Assembly: GCF_015350905.1 (NCBI RefSeq)
Contig: NZ_JADKRZ010000002.1
Span: 496,001-560,000 of the forward strand
From: Curtobacterium sp. VKM Ac-2865
GTDB taxonomy: Bacteria; Actinomycetota; Actinomycetes; Actinomycetales; Microbacteriaceae
Length of the DNA: 64,000 nt
Direction of reading: 5' to 3'
Shown here in pieces: positions 8,057 through 16,672 of the stretch; position 1 is the stretch's first letter, and each line of letters opens with the position of its first letter. The translations under genes and the position numbers were made by a program. The notes beneath the pieces were generated by a model, which was not told the DNA's origin, ran no database searches, and saw nothing but the letters and a program-made list of their open reading frames with translations.

Positions 8057-8989
8057 TCAGTCCTCAACCTCGCGTCGGAGCTTCTGGCGCAGGTCGCTGG
8101 GGATGAGCTCCACGAGCTGGTCCGGGCGCACCGGCAGGTCGAGCAGGCTGAGCTTCACGCGGCCGGTGCGGCCGTGTCGCTCGGCGTCGAGGCGCACCAC
8201 GCTGCCCGCGTCCTTCCGCAGGCGCATGTCGATCTGGGCGCCGGTGGCCACCTCGCCCACGACGAGCCCGTCGACCTCGAGCGCTGCGCTCCTGGTGCCC
8301 TCGGCGATGTCGAAGCGGTAGCGCTCCCGTGCCGCCAGGACCACGGCGCGGTCGATGCCGGCCATCGGCGCGACCGGGGTGACGACGGAGCCGGAGAGCG
8401 CCGGGGAGAGCACCGGACCACCCGCCGCGTAGTTGTAGGCCGTCGACCCGGCGGGGGTGGCCGCGACGATGGCGTCCGCCCGGTAGTACCCGTAGCCGAG
8501 GCCGCCCACGCTGAGGTCGGCCGACACCTGCCCCGAGCCCGGACGTCGGACGATCGTCAGGTCGTTGAACGCCAGGTAGTCCGTCCGGGCGCCACTCCAG
8601 GCCAGCCGGGCCTCGAGCGCGTGGTGCGGTTCGAGCTGGTACTCGCCCGCCGACAGCCGTTCGAGGGCGGCTTCGAGCTCCGGCGGTTCGATCTCCACCA
8701 GGAAGCCCACGTTGCCGTAGTTGACGCCGAGCACGGGCACCGGGCGCTTCGCGACGAGTCGCATGGCTCCGAGCATCGTGCCGTCGCCGCCCAGTGCGAC
8801 GACGAGGTCGACGGTGGCGGTGAAGTCGTCGTCCTCGACCACCTCGATCGTGTCCCCGATGCGGGCGGCGTCGATGCGCCGAGCGACCAGGCGACCGAGG
8901 CCGGAGGAGTTCCAGCGCCGCAGGGTCGTGACGGACTCCTGCACGTTCTTGGTCGGGTGGACGACGAGGCCGACGACGGGCTGCTCCAT
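8057..8989 (-). CDS. nadK: NAD kinase
   Basis: A 310-residue enzyme that phosphorylates NAD to NADP using ATP or polyphosphate. The diagnostic GGDGT motif (67-71), NYGNVGFLVE (90-99) and TPAGSTAYNYAAGGPV (178-193) are all present, and the length is normal. A TAGCAT -10 box ends 6 bases before the ATG, suggesting a leaderless transcript. In many actinobacteria nadK is next to recN and a TlyA-type methyltransferase; here it stands alone, facing the phosphatase gene and divergent from the Clp-N gene. Confidence 0.96.
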   Translation of the reverse strand: MEQPVVGLVVHPTKNVQESVTTLRRWNSSGLGRLVARRIDAARIGDTIEVVEDDDFTATVDLVVALGGDGTMLGAMRLVAKRPVPVLGVNYGNVGFLVEIEPPELEAALERLSAGEYQLEPHHALEARLAWSGARTDYLAFNDLTIVRRPGSGQVSADLSVGGLGYGYYRADAIVAATPAGSTAYNYAAGGPVLSPALSGSVVTPVAPMAGIDRAVVLAARERYRFDIAEGTRSAALEVDGLVVGEVATGAQIDMRLRKDAGSVVRLDAERHGRTGRVKLSLLDLPVRPDQLVELIPSDLRQKLRREVED

Positions 8990-9043
8990 GGCCGGATGCT
9001 ACCGGGCGGACCTGCGCCAGACAGTGGACTCCGGCTGAACGGC

Positions 9044-9072
9044 TTCCATACACACACGAAACGCGATATTCT
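9044..9072 (+). promoter_or_regulatory. Promoter of the Clp-N protein gene
   Basis: An unusually AT-rich stretch with TTCCAT (9044-9049), a 17-base spacer and TATTCT (9067-9072), ending 6 bases before the ATG, so the transcript is probably leaderless. Confidence 0.6.
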
Positions 9073-9078
9073 GTATTG

Positions 9079-9558
9079 ATGCAGACCGCCGCCCTCTCCG
9101 TTGCCGTGCCCACCCTCCGACACGGCCGCGAGATCGTGCTCCTCGCCGAACACGAGTCGCAGGACTCGGGCTTCGGCTTCGTCGACGCGGAGCACCTCCT
9201 CGTCGCGGCCGTCGTCCTCTGCGGGGGCGTGCCGCGGCTCGCGGCAGTGCTGGATGCGCACGGTGTGACGCCGGCACGGGTCCGTGAGTCGATCCGGGTC
9301 TTCGTCGGCGCCGGGTCCGTCCCGTACCCGTCCGAGGAGGACCGCGTCGTGTGCACGCCGGCGGGAGCGCGAGTGCTCGCACGAGCGGCGCAGATCGCGG
9401 GTCCGCACGAGCGGGTCCGGCCGCACCACGTGGTCCTCGCCGTGCTCGACGGCATCGACGACCCGCTGATGGGCGCCGCGAACGACGTGCTGGAGCGCCT
9501 GGGCGTCGAGCCTCGCCGCTTCCGCCGCGCGATCCGTCGGGCGGCCCGCCGCTCCTGA
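9079..9558 (+). CDS. Stand-alone Clp N-terminal domain protein
   Basis: A 159-residue protein that resembles the N-terminal substrate/adaptor domain of ClpC and ClpA, without any ATPase part. Two degenerate Clp-N repeats are visible: REIVLLAEHESQDSGFGFVDAEHLL aligns with the [27 protein letters not shown] region of the neighbouring ClpC, and HERVRPHHVVLAVLDG with the second repeat. A TTG directly before the ATG could add one residue. It lies 219 bases upstream of clpC on the same strand. It could act as an adaptor, a decoy for adaptors such as ClpS, or a regulator of ClpC; all three are inference. Confidence 0.75.
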   Translation: MQTAALSVAVPTLRHGREIVLLAEHESQDSGFGFVDAEHLLVAAVVLCGGVPRLAAVLDAHGVTPARVRESIRVFVGAGSVPYPSEEDRVVCTPAGARVLARAAQIAGPHERVRPHHVVLAVLDGIDDPLMGAANDVLERLGVEPRRFRRAIRRAARRS

Positions 9559-9777
9559 CGCGACGACAGGCGGACCGCAGCCTCCGCGCCGGACGCGCCC
9601 CGAGCCTCCCGGCGGTCCGTCCGTCACCGCTGGACGCACCCAGCCAACCCAGGTCACGCCCACGGCGAACAGGGGCAGCCCCGGGGCGGAGCGCTGGTTA
9701 CTCTCGAAGTACTTGGCCGGACTCACACGAGACCGGCACAGCTGTCGGCTCCGATCGCAGGGGCCAAGGGAGAGCAC

Positions 9778-12297
9778 ATGTTCGAGAGATTCACCGACCG
9801 GGCCCGTCGTGTTGTCGTCCTCGCTCAAGAAGAAGCGAAGATGCTCAACCACAACTACATCGGGACCGAGCACATCCTCCTCGGCCTGATCCACGAGGGC
9901 GAGGGCGTCGCTGCCAAGGCGCTGGAGTCGCTCGGCATCTCGCTCGATGCCGTCCGTGAGCAGGTCCAGGACATCATCGGCCAGGGCCAGCAGCAGCCGA
10001 CCGGGCACATCCCGTTCACGCCGCGCGCCAAGAAGGTGCTCGAGCTGTCCCTGCGCGAGGCGCTGCAGCTCGGCCACAACTACATCGGCACGGAGCACAT
10101 CCTGCTCGGCCTGATCCGCGAGGGCGAGGGTGTCGCAGCCCAGGTCCTCGTGAAGCTCGGCGCCGACCTGAACCGGGTGCGCCAGCAGGTCATCCAGCTC
10201 CTGTCCGGCTACCAGGGCAAGGAAGCGGTCGCCGTCGGCGGCGAGCAGCAGCAGAACGCGCAGCAGGGTTCGCAGGTCCTCGACCAGTTCGGTCGGAACC
10301 TCACCCAGGCCGCGCGCGACGGCAAGCTCGACCCCGTCATCGGGCGCGAGAAGGAGATGGAGCGGGTCATGCAGATCCTCTCCCGACGCTCCAAGAACAA
10401 CCCCGTCCTGATCGGTGAGCCCGGCGTCGGCAAGACCGCCGTCGTCGAAGGCCTCGCCCAGGCGATCGTCAAGGGCGACGTGCCCGAGACGCTCAAGGAC
10501 AAGCAGCTCTACTCGCTCGACCTCGGGTCGCTCATCGCCGGGTCCCGCTACCGCGGTGACTTCGAGGAGCGCCTGAAGAAGGTCACGAAGGAGATCCGCA
10601 CCCGCGGCGACATCATCGTCTTCATCGACGAGATCCACACGCTGGTCGGTGCCGGTGCTGCCGAGGGCGCGATCGACGCGGCGTCGATCCTCAAGCCGCT
10701 CCTGGCTCGTGGTGAGCTCCAGACCATCGGTGCCACCACCCTCGACGAGTACCGCAAGCACTTCGAGAAGGATGCAGCACTCGAGCGCCGCTTCCAGTCG
10801 GTGCAGGTCAACGAGCCGTCGCTGCCCCACACGATCAACATCCTCAAGGGCCTCCGCGACAAGTACGAGGCGTTCCACAAGGTGTCCATCACCGACGGGG
10901 CGATCGTCTCCGCGGCGAACCTGGCGGACCGCTACGTGCAGGACCGCTTCCTGCCCGACAAGGCCATCGACCTGATCGACGAGGCCGGCGCCCGCCTGCG
11001 TCTGTCGATCCTGTCGGCGCCGCCGGAGCTCCGCGAGTTCGACGAGAAGATCTCGACGGTCCGCGGGTCGAAGGAAGCCGCCATTGAGGAGCAGGACTTC
11101 GAGAAGGCCGCGTCGCTCCGTGACGAGGAGAAGAAGCTCCTCGGCGAGCGTCTCCGCCTCGAGAAGCAGTGGCGTGCCGGAGACGTTGCCGCATCCGGCA
11201 CCGTCGACGAGGGCATCATCGCCGAGGTCCTGGCGCAGGCCACGGGCATCCCGGTGTTCAAGCTCACCGAAGAGGAGACCTCGCGTCTCGTCTTCATGGA
11301 GAAGGCCCTGCACCAGCGCGTCATCGGTCAGGAAGAGGCCATCTCGGCCCTGTCCAAGACCATCCGCCGCACGCGCGCCGGCCTCAAGGACCCGAACCGC
11401 CCCTCGGGCTCGTTCATCTTCGCCGGGCCCACGGGCGTCGGCAAGACCGAGCTCGCCAAGGCGCTCGCGGAGTTCCTGTTCGACGACGAGGGCGCACTGA
11501 TCTCCCTCGACATGTCGGAGTTCGGCGAGAAGCACACCGTCTCGCGCCTGTTCGGTGCCCCTCCCGGGTTCGTCGGGTTCGAGGAGGGCGGCCAGCTCAC
11601 CGAGAAGGTGCGCCGCAAGCCGTTCTCCGTGGTCCTGTTCGACGAGATCGAGAAGGCCCACCCGGACATCTTCAACTCGCTGCTGCAGGTCCTCGAAGAA
11701 GGTCGCCTGACCGATGGTCAGGGCCGCGTGGTCGACTTCAAGAACACCGTCATCATCATGACCACGAACCTCGGTTCGCAGGGCATCGCCGGTGGCCCGG
11801 TGGGCTTCCAGGTCGAGGGGGACTCGGGCGTCGGCTACGACCGCATGCGCTCGAAGGTGAACGAGGAGCTGAAGAAGCACTTCAAGCCGGAGTTCCTGAA
11901 CCGCGTCGACGACACGATCGTGTTCCCGCAGCTGTCGCAGCCCGAGCTGCTGCAGATCGTGGACCTGTTCGTGAAGCGCCTGTCGGACCGCATGCTGGAC
12001 CGCGACATGACCGTCGAGCTGACGGTCCCCGCCAAGGAGCAGCTCATCAAGGTCGGGTTCGACCCCGCCCTCGGTGCTCGCCCCCTGCGTCGCGCGATGC
12101 AGCACGAGGTCGAGGACCAGCTGTCCGAGCACATCCTGCAGGGTGAGCTCACCGCTGGCGACCACGTGAAGGTCGACTTCCGCGAGGGCAAGTTCGAGTT
12201 CGAGACCGGGCGTCAGCCGGGCCGCGAAGAGGTCCTCGCCGGTGCGCCGGCAGTCGAGGCCGGCACCGACGCGCCCCAGGGCGAGATCGAGAGCTAG
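9778..12297 (+). CDS. clpC: ATP-dependent Clp protease ATPase subunit ClpC
   Basis: An 839-residue AAA+ unfoldase that feeds proteins to ClpP. Two Clp-N repeats (about 1-145) precede ATPase domain 1 with Walker A GEPGVGKT at 213-220, a UVR-containing middle domain (around 437-455), and ATPase domain 2 with Walker A GPTGVGKT at 550-557. A VGF tripeptide in the [10 protein letters not shown] loop is the expected ClpP-docking site. The start has AAGGGAG 5 bases upstream. The 219-base upstream region holds an AAGTACTT palindrome (9707-9714) but no operator I can name. The gene is complete and highly typical. Confidence 0.98.
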   Translation: MFERFTDRARRVVVLAQEEAKMLNHNYIGTEHILLGLIHEGEGVAAKALESLGISLDAVREQVQDIIGQGQQQPTGHIPFTPRAKKVLELSLREALQLGHNYIGTEHILLGLIREGEGVAAQVLVKLGADLNRVRQQVIQLLSGYQGKEAVAVGGEQQQNAQQGSQVLDQFGRNLTQAARDGKLDPVIGREKEMERVMQILSRRSKNNPVLIGEPGVGKTAVVEGLAQAIVKGDVPETLKDKQLYSLDLGSLIAGSRYRGDFEERLKKVTKEIRTRGDIIVFIDEIHTLVGAGAAEGAIDAASILKPLLARGELQTIGATTLDEYRKHFEKDAALERRFQSVQVNEPSLPHTINILKGLRDKYEAFHKVSITDGAIVSAANLADRYVQDRFLPDKAIDLIDEAGARLRLSILSAPPELREFDEKISTVRGSKEAAIEEQDFEKAASLRDEEKKLLGERLRLEKQWRAGDVAASGTVDEGIIAEVLAQATGIPVFKLTEEETSRLVFMEKALHQRVIGQEEAISALSKTIRRTRAGLKDPNRPSGSFIFAGPTGVGKTELAKALAEFLFDDEGALISLDMSEFGEKHTVSRLFGAPPGFVGFEEGGQLTEKVRRKPFSVVLFDEIEKAHPDIFNSLLQVLEEGRLTDGQGRVVDFKNTVIIMTTNLGSQGIAGGPVGFQVEGDSGVGYDRMRSKVNEELKKHFKPEFLNRVDDTIVFPQLSQPELLQIVDLFVKRLSDRMLDRDMTVELTVPAKEQLIKVGFDPALGARPLRRAMQHEVEDQLSEHILQGELTAGDHVKVDFREGKFEFETGRQPGREEVLAGAPAVEAGTDAPQGEIES

Positions 12298-12330
12298 GTC
12301 CCGACAGGGACGTCACGTCACCACATGACA

Positions 12331-12370
12331 GACGGGAGGCCCGGTGCCAGCTGGCACCGGGCCTCCCGTC
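12331..12370. terminator. Perfect 40-base palindrome, bidirectional terminator
   Basis: GACGGGAGGCCCGGTGCCAG followed directly by its exact complement. It lies between the convergent clpC and SRPBCC genes and probably ends both transcripts. It shares the GACGGGAGGC core with other hairpins in the window. Confidence 0.85.
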
Positions 12371-12407
12371 CGTCTGCGCTCACGTCATGCGACGCGAGTC
12401 GGCCTGA

Positions 12408-12860
12408 TCAGGCCTGGACGTCGCCGCGCCAGCCGTCGGCCGTGGGGGCCGCCTCGACGCGCTCCTTGTAGTTCTGCAGGTCCTTCTTGACGGCGTGGCC
12501 ACCGACACCGACTGCGGAGCCGAGCTTCTCGAGGAAGCCGGAGGGCTGCCAGTCGATCTGCACGGTGACACGGGTCTCGGCGTCAGCGAGCTTGTGGAAC
12601 GTGACGACGCCGGCGTGGTCGGTCTCGCCGTCCTTCACGGTCCAGGCGACACGCTCGTCCGGGTGCTGCTCGGTGATGACCGCGCGGAACTGACGCTCCT
12701 GGCCCGCGACCTTGACGGTCCAGTCGGTGGTGGTGTCGTCGACCTGGACGATCTTCTCCACCTCGTCGAGGAAGGTGGGGAACTCCTCGAAGCGAGTCCA
12801 CTGGTCGTAGGCGGCGCGAACGGGGACGCTGACGTCGACGGTCTCGATGATCTGGGGCAT
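12408..12860 (-). CDS. SRPBCC family protein
   Basis: A 150-residue single-domain START/Bet v1-like protein (polyketide cyclase family 2). The N-terminus IIETVDVSVPVRAAYDQWTR and the segment FEEFPTFLDEV are characteristic. Members bind hydrophobic ligands; the ligand here is unknown. The ATG at 12860 has AGGAGT 4 bases upstream. The stop codon lies in a 14-base palindrome (GGCCTGATCAGGCC). The 176-base region before it is shared with the divergent GNAT gene. Confidence 0.88.
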   Translation of the reverse strand: MPQIIETVDVSVPVRAAYDQWTRFEEFPTFLDEVEKIVQVDDTTTDWTVKVAGQERQFRAVITEQHPDERVAWTVKDGETDHAGVVTFHKLADAETRVTVQIDWQPSGFLEKLGSAVGVGGHAVKKDLQNYKERVEAAPTADGWRGDVQA

Positions 12861-13036
12861 TGGAACTCCTTGAGCTTCTTGTCTCGTCGTCTTGCCCTGC
12901 CGAACGTAGGCCGATGCCCTGGACGCGGGCCCCGTCGATGTCCCCCGGGCGCGCTCGTGCTGTCGGGACGGCTCTGCTGGGCCGTGGGTGTCGTTGCTGT
13001 CCGCCTGGTCCGCCAGCCCGCCGTAGGGTGGTGCGG

Positions 13037-13579
13037 ATGACTCACCACGGGAAGCACGCGTTCGACGAACGGGACGACCACGGCATCCTGGTGCGCCCCG
13101 CACTCGCGTCGGACGTGCCGCACATCCAGCGGCTCATCTCCCCGTACGTGGACCGACGCATCCTGCTCGGCAAGGAGAACGTCGCGCTGTACGGCTCGAT
13201 CCAGCAGTTCCGCATCGCCGAGGGACCCGACGGCACGCCCATCGGGTGCGGTGCCCTCGCCGTGTTCTGGGACGACATCGCCGAGGTGCGCACGCTCGCC
13301 CTCGACGAGGACTGGATCCACAAGCGCGTGGGGCACCGGATGCTCGAGGCGCTCGAGCACGACGCCCGTGAACTCGGGGTCGCCCGGATCTTCTGCCTGA
13401 CGTTCGAGGTCGAGTTCTTCGCCAAGCACGGCTACCTCGAGATCGGCGAGCAGGTCGTCGACCCGGACGTGTACGCCGAGCTCGTGCGGTCGTCGGACGA
13501 GGGCGTCGCGGAGTTCCTCGACCTGGCCCGGGTGAAGCCGAACACACTCGGCAACACCCGCATGCTGAAGATCCTCTGA
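13037..13579 (+). CDS. Amino-acid N-acetyltransferase (GNAT), NAGS-like
   Basis: A 180-residue GNAT enzyme. It resembles the short N-acetylglutamate synthases of actinobacteria (Mycobacterium Rv2747 type): VRPALASDVPHIQRLI at the start, the acetyl-CoA region LALDEDWIHKRVGHRMLEAL, and IFCLTFEVEFFAKHGYLEI near the end. That reaction, glutamate plus acetyl-CoA to N-acetylglutamate, starts arginine synthesis. There is no arginine gene nearby, so the substrate assignment is by similarity only. TAGGGT at 13024-13029 lies 7 bases before the ATG, again consistent with a leaderless mRNA. Confidence 0.85.
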   Translation: MTHHGKHAFDERDDHGILVRPALASDVPHIQRLISPYVDRRILLGKENVALYGSIQQFRIAEGPDGTPIGCGALAVFWDDIAEVRTLALDEDWIHKRVGHRMLEALEHDARELGVARIFCLTFEVEFFAKHGYLEIGEQVVDPDVYAELVRSSDEGVAEFLDLARVKPNTLGNTRMLKIL

Positions 13580-13643
13580 CGGGTTCTCCCGGTGCTCGGC
13601 GGGGTTCCGCTCTGGGCTGGGCGGCGTTGTCTAGCCTGAGCGC

Positions 13644-14330
13644 ATGTCGTCGCTCCGTCACCCCGTCGGCCCCGAGAAGCCGGTCGTCTACTGGCGCCGT
13701 CGTCTGCTCGTGATCGCGGCCATCGTCGTCATCGTGGTCGTCGTCGTGCTCATCGTCGTGGGGCGGGGGACCGGGGCTCCGGTGGCTGGGTCGTCAGCGT
13801 CTGCGTCCGCGGGCGCTGGTGCTGCTGCTGACGCCGGTGGGTCTGATGCGGGTTCCGGGCCGTCTGGTCCGTCCGGGTCTGGCGCGTCGGGGGCCCCGGC
13901 GCCGTCGGCCAGCGCTGCCGCTGACGGGGCAGCGTGCACGGCCGACCAGATCACGCTGGAGCCCGTCCTCGACAAGAGCACCTACGGCCCGACCGAGGAC
14001 CCGAAGATCGCGATGTCGATCGCGAACACCGGGTCGAACGCGTGCAGCATGGACCTCGGCTCGGCGCAGCAGGTCCTGACGATCAGCTCCGGAGCGGAGC
14101 AGTACTGGTCGTCGAAGGACTGCCAGACCGGAGGGACGAACCAGGACGTCACGATCAAGGCCGGGCAAACCCTGACCACGCCGGCGATCGCGTGGGACCG
14201 CACCCGGTCGTCGAAGGACACCTGCGACGCCGCACGGCCCGCCGTGACCGCCGGTGGGGCCAGCTACCACCTGGAGGTTGCGGTGGGCGACGTGAAGGCG
14301 AAGGGGTCGGCGCAGTTCGTCCTGAACTGA
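13644..14330 (+). CDS. Membrane-anchored protein with Ser/Gly/Ala-rich linker
   Basis: A 228-residue hypothetical protein. One N-terminal transmembrane helix (about 18-41, IAAIVVIVVVVVLIVV) anchors an extracellular part that begins with a roughly 50-residue low-complexity Ala/Gly/Ser/Pro linker. The C-terminal 130 residues (from ACTADQITLEPVLDKSTYGP) have four Cys and look like a small beta-sandwich, similar to the DUF4232-type proteins of this window, but this is not certain. TAGCCT at 13632-13637 ends 6 bases before the ATG (leaderless arrangement). Function unknown. Confidence 0.75.
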   Translation: MSSLRHPVGPEKPVVYWRRRLLVIAAIVVIVVVVVLIVVGRGTGAPVAGSSASASAGAGAAADAGGSDAGSGPSGPSGSGASGAPAPSASAAADGAACTADQITLEPVLDKSTYGPTEDPKIAMSIANTGSNACSMDLGSAQQVLTISSGAEQYWSSKDCQTGGTNQDVTIKAGQTLTTPAIAWDRTRSSKDTCDAARPAVTAGGASYHLEVAVGDVKAKGSAQFVLN

Positions 14331-14350
14331 GGGGTGGCCGCGGTGCGTGG

Positions 14351-14417
14351 TAACATTTCATCAAGTGGATTGGGAAAGCCCGATCGGCGTTCAACCCCCG
14401 GCTTGTCCGGGGGTTTT
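14351..14417 (+). ncRNA. Candidate small RNA with its own promoter and terminator
   Basis: A TAACAT -10 box (14351-14356) is followed by about 55 bases that can form two hairpins. The first is ATTGGG/CCCGAT around an AAAG loop; the second is CCCCCGG/CCGGGGG (14395-14401 with 14407-14413) followed by TTTT, a standard intrinsic terminator. No gene lies downstream on this strand. The alternative is that it is just the terminator of the preceding gene. Confidence 0.4.
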
Positions 14418-14452
14418 CGCTGTCCTGGGTGATGCTGTCCCACGGCTCGATC

Positions 14453-15184
14453 TCAGGGGTAGATCTTCAGCCCCCACCCCTCGACCCGTCCCTGTGGTGA
14501 GCGAGGCATCCTGCTCAGGATCGCCTCCCACGCCCGATTGGGCTGATCCGGCTTGAGGAGGTGCGTACCGATCGGACGTGCCACCATGTCCGCGATCTGT
14601 AGCCCTGTGCTGTTCGCTTGCTTGCTGGCGATCCTGAAACGGAACGAGCCGGACATCCCACGCATGCGGGTGGTCGACATGATCCGGTCGAACTCGCGCT
14701 CGAGATCCTGGTCTTCCCGTCGCCCTCGGCTCTCGAAGATGACAACAGTCTCCTGACCCGCGGCGGCGCACCGCTGGAGTTGGAGGAACACGCGTTCGAG
14801 TCCGAATTCGAGGGCGACGTCGTAGGGACTTCTCGCCCCGCCGTTCTGCTCTCGGAACTCCGTCTTCCGGATGGCGGTCGCCACGATCCCGAACCGCTGT
14901 TCGAAGACGGCGTCGATCCGGTCCATGAACGACGCGCGGACGTCGGCTCGGAGCAGGATGTCGAACGGTGGGGTGGCCTGGCGGATCTCGCGTTCGTGCA
15001 GCACGACCATGTCGTGGTTGAAGAAGTCGAACTTCATCCGCTGGACCAGGGGCACCACGTGGTCGACGTAGACGTCGATCGGGAAGACACAGAAGGCCAG
15101 GACGAACATCGGGTAGTCCGGGTTGATCTTCGTGAGGCTGTGATCGCCGCTCTCGTCCACGTAAACGATGTACCCACTGGACAT
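14453..15184 (-). CDS. DUF3800 domain protein
   Basis: A 243-residue protein with the DUF3800 hallmarks: the YVDESGDHS motif at residues 7-15 and a C-terminal LQIADMVARP. The fold is predicted to be RNase H-like; many family members occur in mobile or defence regions, but the activity is not established. Its base composition is visibly less GC-rich than its neighbours and codon use is more mixed, which suggests recent transfer. It is a single gene without a partner, facing the candidate small RNA. Confidence 0.88.
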   Translation of the reverse strand: MSSGYIVYVDESGDHSLTKINPDYPMFVLAFCVFPIDVYVDHVVPLVQRMKFDFFNHDMVVLHEREIRQATPPFDILLRADVRASFMDRIDAVFEQRFGIVATAIRKTEFREQNGGARSPYDVALEFGLERVFLQLQRCAAAGQETVVIFESRGRREDQDLEREFDRIMSTTRMRGMSGSFRFRIASKQANSTGLQIADMVARPIGTHLLKPDQPNRAWEAILSRMPRSPQGRVEGWGLKIYP

Positions 15185-15241
15185 GGTACGGCAGCATATC
15201 AGCGGACTGGTTGCGACCGAGGTTCGAGCGCGGGTCGCGTG

Positions 15242-15670
15242 CTACTTGAACGCGGGTGTCTCCGCGTGGCACCGCACCGGCTTGCCCGCAGAGCCGTGCT
15301 CCTCGGCGATGACCTTCTGGCCGTCGAGCAGGATCTTGCAGCTCGCGGTCCGGCCAGCAGGAGGCGTTGCCCGGACCGAAGCGGGGTCCTTCGCGAGGAC
15401 GATGGACTCGTGCGTCCAGGTGGCCACACCGCCGTGGGCAGCGCCGGGGCGGGTGGCGGCCTTGGAGATCGTGCGGGTGGTCGCTGCGTCGCCACGCTTC
15501 TCGGCACCGAGGTAGCGGACGTCGTGCAGGATGCTGGCGTCGGGGGCGTCGACACTGACCTGGTACGTGACCGCCCAGGCGTCGCCGACCTGCTGGTGGA
15601 GCTGGGAGCAGCCCGTCAGGGTGAGGGTGACCGCGGCGAGGGCGGCGACTGCTGCAAGTGTTTTGTGCAT
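15242..15670 (-). CDS. Small lipoprotein
   Basis: A 142-residue secreted lipoprotein: a short signal peptide ending in the lipobox LTGC (Cys at about residue 21), then a domain with a few Thr/Val-rich strands and two further Cys near the C-terminus that may form a disulphide. No family recognised and no partner gene. It follows the DUF3800 gene in the same orientation, but 57 bases separate it from that gene. Confidence 0.72.
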   Translation of the reverse strand: MHKTLAAVAALAAVTLTLTGCSQLHQQVGDAWAVTYQVSVDAPDASILHDVRYLGAEKRGDAATTRTISKAATRPGAAHGGVATWTHESIVLAKDPASVRATPPAGRTASCKILLDGQKVIAEEHGSAGKPVRCHAETPAFK

Positions 15671-15786
15671 GAAAACACAATCGCGGCCGGCCGATCGAAC
15701 TTCGTCATGACGAAGTATCGATCGAGTCCGACCGCGGTCGTGTTCGAGGTCAGCCGACCGGATGACGGTCAGCGTTCCTCAGGGGT

Positions 15787-15993
15787 TCAGCCGATGACGG
15801 TGATGTTCTCCGCCTGCGGGCCCTTGCGGCCCTCGGTGATCTCGAACTCCACCTTCTGGTTCTCCTCGAGGCCGCGGTAGCCGCTGCCCGAGATCGCCGA
15901 GAAGTGCGCGAAGACGTCGGCGCTCTGGTCGTCCGGGGCGATGAACCCGAAGCCCTTTTCGTTGTTAAACCACTTGACGGTTCCAGTTGCCAT
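15787..15993 (-). CDS. cspA: Cold-shock protein
   Basis: A 68-residue single cold-shock domain protein that binds single-stranded nucleic acid. Both RNA-binding motifs are present: KGFGFI (RNP1, residues 13-18) and VFAHF (RNP2, 27-31). Length and sequence are typical. AAGGAAA lies 7-13 bases upstream of the ATG. A long untranslated leader of about 200 bases is predicted, as is common for cold-inducible csp genes. Confidence 0.97.
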   Translation of the reverse strand: MATGTVKWFNNEKGFGFIAPDDQSADVFAHFSAISGSGYRGLEENQKVEFEITEGRKGPQAENITVIG

Positions 15994-16206
15994 GATGGCG
16001 TTTCCTTAACTGTTCTTGCTTTCCATCGCGGTATGACACGCAGACGGAGCCTCGTCGTATGTCGACGAGGGTGATGCGCCACGCGGGCAGGTGCCGGCGG
16101 GACGGGTTCGGGGTCAGACCCGGAGGCCAGTGACCCGTGAGTCCGGTTGAGGGGCATTGCACCTCGTCCAGACGTTGGGCGCCGCCGAAGCGGTTCCACC
16201 AACCTA
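15994..16206 (-). promoter_or_regulatory. Predicted long 5' leader and -10 box of cspA
   Basis: The only good -10 match on this strand is TAGGTT (16206-16201), which would give a leader of about 200 bases before the csp start. Long leaders act as RNA thermosensors in other cspA genes; here this is inference. It also separates cspA from the divergent gene at 16242. Confidence 0.4.
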
Positions 16207-16241
16207 GCGCGTCTGGAGCGCCAGGACCAGACGAAGTCGCC

Positions 16242-16658
16242 GTGATCGAGCAAAATCTGGTGAACTTGGTCCTGATGGCAGACAAGGAACAGCGCTTCCG
16301 GAGTGAACAGCTCGAGGAAGCCCTCGCACAGCAGGACGTCGCCGCGGTCGCGTTCGCGCTGCGGAACGACATCGTGATCGTCCCCCGCCTGGTCACCGGC
16401 AAGAAGGACATGCAGGTGCGTGTCTTCGGCCGCGAAGGGTCCGAGAAGCGCATCCTGCTGCTGTTCTCGTCGGCTGATGCCTACACCGCGATGGTCCCCG
16501 ACGAGAAGGTCCGGCAGGTCATGGTCTACGACGCCGAGCGCCTCGAGGAGTTCCTCGCCGCACACCTCGACTCGCTCGAGGGCGTCTTCTTCGACATCGC
16601 CGGCCCGAACACGATGCAGTCGGACCCCGCTGACCTGCTGGCCGCATTGCGCACCTGA
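16242..16658 (+). CDS. SseB-like domain protein
   Basis: A protein of 138 residues from the GTG at 16242; an ATG at 16275 gives 127. Neither start has a clear binding site. The C-terminal half (LLLFSSADAYTAMVPDEKVRQ to DPADLLAAL) matches the SseB N-terminal domain pattern, in which a strand with LLLFSS is followed by an amphipathic segment. SseB-like proteins in actinobacteria have no defined role. It shares its upstream region with cspA and converges on radA, 14 bases away. Confidence 0.7.
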   Translation: MIEQNLVNLVLMADKEQRFRSEQLEEALAQQDVAAVAFALRNDIVIVPRLVTGKKDMQVRVFGREGSEKRILLLFSSADAYTAMVPDEKVRQVMVYDAERLEEFLAAHLDSLEGVFFDIAGPNTMQSDPADLLAALRT

Positions 16659-16672
16659 GCCCCACCGTTCGG

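Noticed and set aside
9661-9720. ClgR or HspR operator before clpC
   Set aside because: No inverted repeat matching a consensus I am sure of; only AAGTACTT stands out, which is not enough.
8557-12165. A 1202-codon open frame opposite clpC
   Set aside because: It mirrors the coding periodicity of clpC at high GC; the clpC frame is unmistakable and the reverse frame has no recognisable domain.
14363-14417. 6C RNA or another known actinobacterial RNA
   Set aside because: The two C-rich hairpin loops that define 6C are not present, and no other known family is recognised.
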